A stretch of 64,000 bases of DNA from Mauremys mutica (Eukaryota; Chordata; Testudines; Geoemydidae). The notes under the pieces are model-generated. The model worked only from the letters and a program-made list of their open reading frames with translations. It was not told where the DNA came from and did no database searches. Both the position numbers and the translations under genes were made by a program. The DNA lies in the NCBI RefSeq assembly GCF_020497125.1, contig NC_059072.1, positions 305,740,781 to 305,804,780 on the forward strand, given 5' to 3'. Each line of letters begins with the position of its first letter. Position 1 is the stretch's first letter. This document shows positions 58,090 to 64,000 of the stretch, piece by piece.

Positions 58090-59197
58090 TACTTTATAAA
58101 TACGTGCACAAACATCAAAGCCCATCACATTCAATGGAATTGTCAAGCCTCTTGCTGTAGAAATTCTGATTAAATCATTGGCATTATTTTTTATGTCTGC
58201 TCCCCCCCGCCCCCTCCCAGATCTAAAACTCAAGAGTCAGGATGCAAAAAAATCAGGAGAGTGGTTTAAAAATCATTAAAATTACAGTTCCTTTTCTGTT
58301 GCTGGTTGTTAAGCCTCCTGGTTACATTCAGATCATGTTTTCAAGATTCCCTCTGCAATCAGAAGGACTAGAAAAATATTACTTTTTTTTTTTTTAAACG
58401 AAAGCAAAGATTCTCACCTAATCATATGCCGGCAGGAGCTGTGGCTTTAAGAAACACAGCACATTTTTGCTAGTCTGGGGATAAAAATCACAAGAGATGA
58501 CAACACTGTTGCAAAGCAACAGTTAGAACCTTCAGTCTCTGGATCCACTGCCAAAGGAAGTTATTGTGTCTGGCACCACACTCTGTGGCCAGACTCAGAT
58601 TTATTGAACTGTCATGTGCTACTGTGCTTGGCAATAGCACAGGAGTTGATTGAGTCATTGGAGTGTGACTTGTGTTCTTTTTGCCTAAAAAGAATTTGCA
58701 AAAGTGTTTTATGCCCTAAAATAAGCTATAGCTAAATCCAGAAGACATTCTCCCAATTTCCATCAGAATGATGGAATTCATATTAAACCAAATCCTGAAA
58801 TCCTTCCTTAGGTCCTGATTCAGAAGAGCGTCCCTATTAAAGGAAATCACATAAGCATGTGCTTAAAATTAAGCATATGCTTAAGTGCTTTTCTGAATAC
58901 AGATGGACGTAAGCCTTGAACTGGGACCTTAGGTTTTATTCATTCAAAAATGCCATTGGCATTAGCGAGAGCTTTAGTGGACAAGGACTTCAAGTCTTGT
59001 CAAGTCATATGGTAGACAACCTTATGTGTAAATATACCAACATGATCATTTGCACTAAAAAGATGTCTGAAGTTGAAATGTACACAAGGGTGCGGATATT
59101 CTGACTATCTAGATGGCATTTTTCAAAGTAGGTACCTGAAGATGCATTTTTACCTAGCATTTATTCCTGAAGCCTTTTCTTATTTAAATTTGGCAGC
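58090..59197. other. No gene recognised
   Basis: Only a palindromic AAGCATGTGCTTAA / AAGCATATGCTTAAG repeat at about 58810-58912 stands out. A T-rich and C-rich low-complexity run occurs near 58200-58215. Confidence 0.4.
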
Positions 59198-59205
59198 ATC
59201 TCAAG

Positions 59206-59478
59206 CAGGGGCAGCTCTAGCAATTTCACCGCCCCAAGCACGGCGGCACGCTGCGGGGGGCACTCTGGCGGTCGCCGGTCCCGCGGCTCCGGTGGACCTC
59301 CTGCAGACATGCCTGCGGGAGATCCACCGGAGCTGCGGGACCAGCGGACCCTCCGCAGGCATGCCTGTGGGAGGTCCACCGAAGCCGCCTGCCGCCCTCC
59401 CGGCGACAGGCAAAGCGCCCCCCGCAGCATGCCGCCCCAAGCACGCGCTTGGCACGCTGGGGTCTGGAGCCGGCCCTG
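59206..59478. mobile_element. GC-rich non-autonomous hAT element, TSD ATCTCAAG
   Basis: Ends CAGGGGCAGCTC and, complemented, CAGGGCCGGCTC; a perfect 8-bp duplication ATCTCAAG is at 59198-59205 and 59479-59486. The interior is CpG-rich with repeated GGTGGACCTCC / GGAGATCCACC palindromic blocks, in sharp contrast to the AT-rich surroundings. Open frames on both strands are by-products of GC content. Confidence 0.88.
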
Positions 59479-60202
59479 ATCTCAAGTGATTTTAATTTTC
59501 TAAATTTTGCATCTGATTATAATCTTTATCACTAAAATATATAGAATACTATATTCCCCTTATTCTTTATCAGGGGACTTAGCATGCTACAGAGTTTAGT
59601 AGAAACTGCATATTATTGTGCATTTCCTTTCTATATTGTTTAACATAGCCATGTAAAAAAAAGTTAAAAAAATATAACAACTATACTCTGCTCCTTATTG
59701 TCATGGTGATGTTGGGCAATCTTTTTTCAGCACACCTTTAGATCCTAGTTTGCACTTCATATATCATGTATTTTCTGGACTTACTTGTATTAAATGTTGT
59801 TATAAAGATGCCACAATTAAGAATGCAGTAAATTATAAAATATATAGGTACAACAGCTTGGACAGGTGAATTGATGCAAAAGACAAATACACAAAATAAT
59901 AATTCATTTGTATCTGAACAGTAAAAACCCTATTTATTAAAAGTCCAATCCAACTCTCACTGGAGGGAATGGAAATCTTTCCACAGATTTCAATGGGAAC
60001 TAGACTGGGCCTTTAGTTTACAGATTTTGAGCCAGATCCTAGGCTGGTATAAAATTGACATAGCTCTGGACCTTTAAATTTTTAAGAAGCTTTTTTTGCA
60101 TGTGCCATTTATATGAAGAATTTATCGTGTCATTTCCTTTAAATGTGGTTTGTTACTTAAAATACACCAATCACCCATTCAACAATAATCCTTAAGAGAG
60201 AG

Positions 60203-60840
60203 GTTTCAGAGTAGCAGTCGTGTTAGTTTGTCTCCGCAAAAAGAACAGGAGTACTTGTGGCACCTTAGAGACTAAAAAAATGTATTTGAGCATAAGCTTT
60301 CGTGGGCTAAAACCCACTTCAGATGCAGTGGAAAATACAGTAGGAAGATATATATGAAGTTTTTTTGTTGCAATATTGCGACTTTTAGGTCTGTAATCAA
60401 GTCACTCTTCAAAACTTCAAAAACAGACTCCAATGAGAGACTGCTGAATTGGAATTAATTTGCAAAATGGACACCATTAAATTAGGCTTGGATAAAGACT
60501 GGGAGTGGATGGGCCATTACACAAAGTAAAACTATTTCCCCATCTTTATTTCCCCTCCCCTACTGTTCCTCTCACCTTCTTGTCAACTGCTGGAAATGGG
60601 TCATTTTGATTACCATTAAAAAAAAGTTTCTCTCTCTCCTGCTGGTAATAGCTCACCTTAACTGATCACTCATTATATTGTGTATGGTAACACCCATTGT
60701 TTCATGGTGTGTGTGTGTGGGTGTGGGTGTAAAATCTTTCTACTGTATTTTCCACTGCATGCATCCAATGAAGTGGATTTTAGCCCACGAAAGCTAATGC
60801 TCAAATAAATTTGTTAGTCTCTAAGGTGCCACAAGTACTC
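60203..60840 (+). mobile_element. Penelope-like element, internally deleted copy
   Basis: The left end AGTAGCAGTCGTGTTAGTTT and AGTACTTGTGGCACCTTAGA reappears inverted at the right end (CTCTAAGGTGCCACAAGTAC). Between them is a short coding remnant homologous to the C-terminal codons of the GIY-YIG protein at 6780-6868 (traces of 'ETAELELICKMDTIKLGLDK'). Flanks CTTAAGAGAGAG (60191-60202) and CTTAAAAGAGAG (60841-60852) are a 12-bp duplication with one mismatch. Confidence 0.8.
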
Positions 60841-61921
60841 CTTAAAAGAGAGTGACACAAAACTTCCCCAATGAATCCGAAGTCTAGACCATGGTTTATT
60901 TAGCCAGGAGAATCCAAATAATTTAAGTACACAAAAGGAGGCCTTCATGATAATAGATAACAGCCACTGACTTGGATGGATCACACCATGAGCCCTGTGA
61001 TAGCCCACCTCCTCCCCACAGGATACTTAGTACATCACAGACCCAGGCAGGACAAGAAAGCAGGCAGCACAGCATTCAGCTTCTCTACAAACATCAATCC
61101 AAGTCTCAGGTATGATTACTTAATTCAAATTCATTCATCTGAGAATAGAAACCAGTGCCAAAGCTAATATATATGTTATCCTCATTTACAGACCACCACA
61201 GACTAAGGGATTCATAAGGGAGCTCAAAGATACCTTTGCAGAAATGGTGATGAAATACCCCAGACATGTCCTCCTAGGAGAGTTCAAGACACTCATTGAC
61301 AAAGCCACAGATGTAAAAGCCCCAAAACTCATCTCCTCACTTGCCTCCCTAGAGCTTTTTTACAGGCCATCTCTGGCCCAGCCCATGCAGCTGGTGACAC
61401 TGTAGACCCAGTCTTCAGCCTAGATGTCAAGACTGAGGACAGCATAATACAGCCACCATCTTGAACAGACCATTGCCTCATTAAGGTAGTGCACAGAGTT
61501 CTTCTAGTACCCAGACAACAAGACAGACCAATGATCAATGGACTCAGCTGAATTCCCAAACAATTTAACAATAGCAGTACCCCACGCACAGGGCAAGGAG
61601 TCAAGGACCTGGTGAATCATTATTTTACATTAGGCTTGACCATTAACACACTGGCCCCCCAATAACCCTTCCTTCCCCTTGCTCACACGGATCTCCTTAA
61701 TTATCTGACACCTTGCACCAGACGAGGGCAGAAACTTGAGCACCAATTGTGGAAAATAAAGGCTCGTACAGACAGGATGAAGCATAATGAATTCCTCTAA
61801 GACTATGCTGAAGTGGTATAACAGACCAAGAAATTCTTCTTATCACCTTCCACTGAAACTGCCAAATCCTGCCCCAAGGATCTATTGCTTCACCAATCCT
61901 GGGTGTCTACAACCTGCATAC

Positions 61922-62390
61922 TGTCGGAGAAAAACTCAGTTCTCGCTTTTTCGTTTGGGTGCAGCAAAATCAAATACTTTATTATTTCTCCAGTAATTAC
62001 AATGGAGGGAGAGAGTGCCATAGGACACAGGGTCGCCCCAGTCCCGGACAGGTCTCTCAACTGGTAAACAATTACAGCAAGCTTTTATACTTTTGTTACA
62101 GACAATAACTAGCAATAATACAGACAATAAAGAGCAACAACTACATTTTGTTTATACATAAGCCATTCTGCTATCTTGTTTTCTCACTCCTAGAAGACAC
62201 CAGGCTGCATTTGGTTATCAGTTACAAGGTCATAATAACTTTTTACACAGTTATTTCCCTCTGCCTCACACTATCCTTGCTTCTAGAAGTCTCACGTCAT
62301 TAGGGTTACAGCTGGGCTAACTCTTGCTAACTGACTGACATGCATTAAGATCCCCTTCAAATCCTTATTAATTCTTTCCCTGCTTCCACA
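61922..62390 (-). mobile_element. Solo LTR nested in L2, TSD ATAC
   Basis: Starts TGTCGGAGAAAAACTC, ends CTGCTTCCACA. A perfect 4-bp duplication ATAC lies at 61918-61921 and 62391-62394. On the minus strand TATAAA (62151-62156) precedes AATAAA (61978-61983). No internal region remains. Confidence 0.88.
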
Positions 62391-62999
62391 ATACCGAGAG
62401 TTTAGTACATTTACTCCTCGAGAAGTTCTGGACACCCTAAAAGATTTTCAACCAAAGATGTGTGACTCTGACACAGGCCCTTCCTGGTTTGTGGAAGAGT
62501 CATGAACTGGTGCTACTCCTGATTGAAATAGACGTCTCATTTTAGAGAAGGAATCTTCCCTTCTGTGGTATATTGAAAACTATGACCTATCACTTCACAT
62601 TCTCAGGAGTTTTCCTGGTCCTGCTCGCAGACAGGGAGCTCTGTAGGGAAGCTTGTCATCAGAATCACTTCTGCAGACAGACAGCCTAGAGTAATGTGAG
62701 GTGAGTTGTACCTCTGTTTTACGGAGCCAGCTGCTTTGTCTTTCTCTGATTTTGGTGTGTTATTCTAATTTTTAAGAAATAAAATAGTGTTACATTGCAA
62801 CCTGCCAGCAGGAATATTTTTATGTATCTTCTCTGTGACTATGCCATGAAACAGAACACCTTCCGTCTTCAAACACGCAATAGTCACCAACACTGAAACA
62901 CACCTAGGTACATTGGTTCTAGCCAACTGCCGCCCAATGTCCAACCTCTCATTCCAGAACAAGTGCATTGAGAAGCTAGCCAAAGGCCAACTACAAGCT

Positions 63000-63600
63000 C
63001 ATCTAAATTGAAGCCAATATACTAGAGCTGGCACAATCTGAATTCAGGCCACAACAGGGTAGTGAAACCCCTTTGGTGGCACAGATGTATGATCTCCTCC
63101 TGTCAAGGGATGGTAAGCAGACATCCATTCTCATTCTCCTGAACCTCTCTGCAGCATTCAATACTTTTGACCATTAAATACTGTTGTCTCACTTGAGAGA
63201 AGTAGCAAGGGTTTAGGGTAATGTGTTAAAATGGTTTGAGTTGTTCCTGGAAAGATGCACCCAATGAGTAGTGATGAAAAACTGCACCTCCACCAATAGA
63301 CTCCTCACTTGCGGAGTCCCACAAGGATCAAGTCTCTCTCCGGTCCTATTCATCATCTACATACAGCCAACTAGGTGAACAGATCACCAGACAATATGGA
63401 CTCAAGTGCCAGCCACAAGCAGATGACACACGACTCTGTCTATACTTCATCACATAGAGCCACAACACTACCATTGATATGGACCAGTGCTTGGATTAAA
63501 TCAGCTCATGGATGAAGAACAGCTGGCTGAAACTGAACTTGAGCAAGACAGAGATAATGATGGTGGGCAGAGGAAACCATTTTGGAGAGTTTTGAGCTAC
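63000..63600 (+). pseudogene. L2 reverse transcriptase remnant
   Basis: The frame changes several times, but the RT order is preserved: 'SILILLNLSAAFNTFDH' (first catalytic Asp region, with Asp replaced by Asn in the AAFD motif), 'LLTCGVPQGSSLSPVLFIIY', then 'ADDT' within 'PQADDTRLC'-like sequence near 63420, and 'MKNSWLKLNLSKTEIMMVGR' near 63520. In an active L2 this would be the polymerase. Here the stops in between show that it is a relic. No RNase H or host-gene similarity is seen. Confidence 0.7.
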
Positions 63601-64000
63601 AATACAGTCCTCTGTTGGTTGAAGATACATATCCATAATTGGTCAATTCAGTCTGTAGTCTAGAAGTACTCTTGGATTCCTCGCTGATGCTGAGCTCTTA
63701 CATAGCAACATCCGAGTAATGCTTTCTACTATCTGCAGTTGGCTAGGAGACTCTGTCCCATCCTTGGGGACAAAGATCTGGCTCAGTTATTCATGCTTTA
63801 GACACCTCTTGGCTGGACTACAGCAATGTGATATACCTAAGCATGAAGACTTCAGCACTTAGGAAACTCCAGATAGTAAACACTGCAGCATGTCTCCTCA
63901 GCAACACAGACTATCATGAGGCTACCATCACATCTGTCCTCCACTCTACACTGGCTTCCCACAGAATATTGAATCAAGTCTTGGTCCTTATCTTTAAGGC

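Larger units (their letters stand above)
61180..64000 (+). mobile_element. L2-clade LINE, runs off the window, split by an LTR
   Basis: The plus strand shows an L2 endonuclease segment near 61190-61340 ('YRPPQTKGFIRELKDT', 'YPRHVLLGEF'). RT blocks then follow: 'ANCRPMSNLSFQ' near 62930, 'LNLSAAFNTFDH' near 63150, 'TCGVPQGSSLSPVLFIIY' near 63310, and a degraded YADD region near 63415. The C-terminal part continues to the window edge. Stops and frameshifts are common. A solo LTR lies at 61922-62390. Confidence 0.8.

Noticed and set aside
57529..58173. 214-codon plus-strand frame
   Set aside because: It crosses from the LTR element interior into the truncated 3' LTR. No Gag, Pol or Env motif is visible and the start has no support, so I kept it only as part of the element.
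59073..59489. 138-codon plus frame and three minus frames
   Set aside because: They coincide with the GC-rich hAT element and extend into flanks without motifs; high GC suppresses stops.

Overview
The window looks like intergenic or intronic DNA from a reptile, most likely a cryptodiran turtle. The evidence is the repeat community: many CR1 LINE tails, a tRNA-derived SINE whose 3' end matches the CR1 tail (as in the polIII/SINE of hidden-necked turtles), Penelope-like elements with GIY-YIG coding sequence, L2 and MIR relics, PIF/Harbinger elements beginning GG(C/G)…GTCTACACTA, hAT MITEs and solo LTRs. I found no convincing host gene exon, rRNA, functional tRNA or CRISPR array. Nearly all coding potential belongs to mobile elements.

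Layout. 1-6.1 kb holds small MITEs and a CR1 3' end. 6.18-9.97 kb is an old Harbinger element (transposase fragment on the minus strand, Myb and coiled-coil remnants on the plus strand) split by a Penelope insertion and a CR1 insertion. 10-11.9 kb holds LTR-like sequence, and 13.6 kb a Penelope fold-back with a 14-bp target duplication. 15,247-19,940 is a complete-ended Harbinger element with an uninterrupted DDE transposase and CTA duplications. 20-33 kb is a mosaic of MIR, hAT and Harbinger MITEs, CR1, a Penelope 3' end, paired SINEs, a Gag-protease relic and a decayed minisatellite. 33,525-38,374 and 39,871-44,735 are two closely similar Harbinger deletion derivatives in the same orientation, with different target duplications (TAA and TAT); the first lies inside a hAT-like MITE. 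45-46.4 kb is a solo LTR with a perfect 5-bp duplication. 50.4-51.6 kb is an L2-like relic, 52.6-53.8 kb a Harbinger MITE carrying a Penelope fold-back, and 55-58.1 kb a damaged LTR element with other LTRs nested in it. 59.2 kb is a GC-rich hAT element with a perfect 8-bp duplication, 60.2 kb a Penelope copy, and 61.2-64.0 kb an L2 LINE interrupted by a solo LTR.

How the coding parts fit together. The three younger Harbinger copies carry three transcription units: a plus-strand DDE transposase (ORF1), a minus-strand spliced Myb/SANT + acidic + coiled-coil protein (ORF2), and a small plus-strand spliced protein (ORF3) whose last exon lies antisense within the ORF2 intron. The 15.2 kb copy keeps ORF1 and ORF3 but has a stop codon and a deletion in ORF2. 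The two later copies share the same two transposase deletions and the same Trp-to-stop change in ORF2, so they were probably moved in trans after they were already defective.
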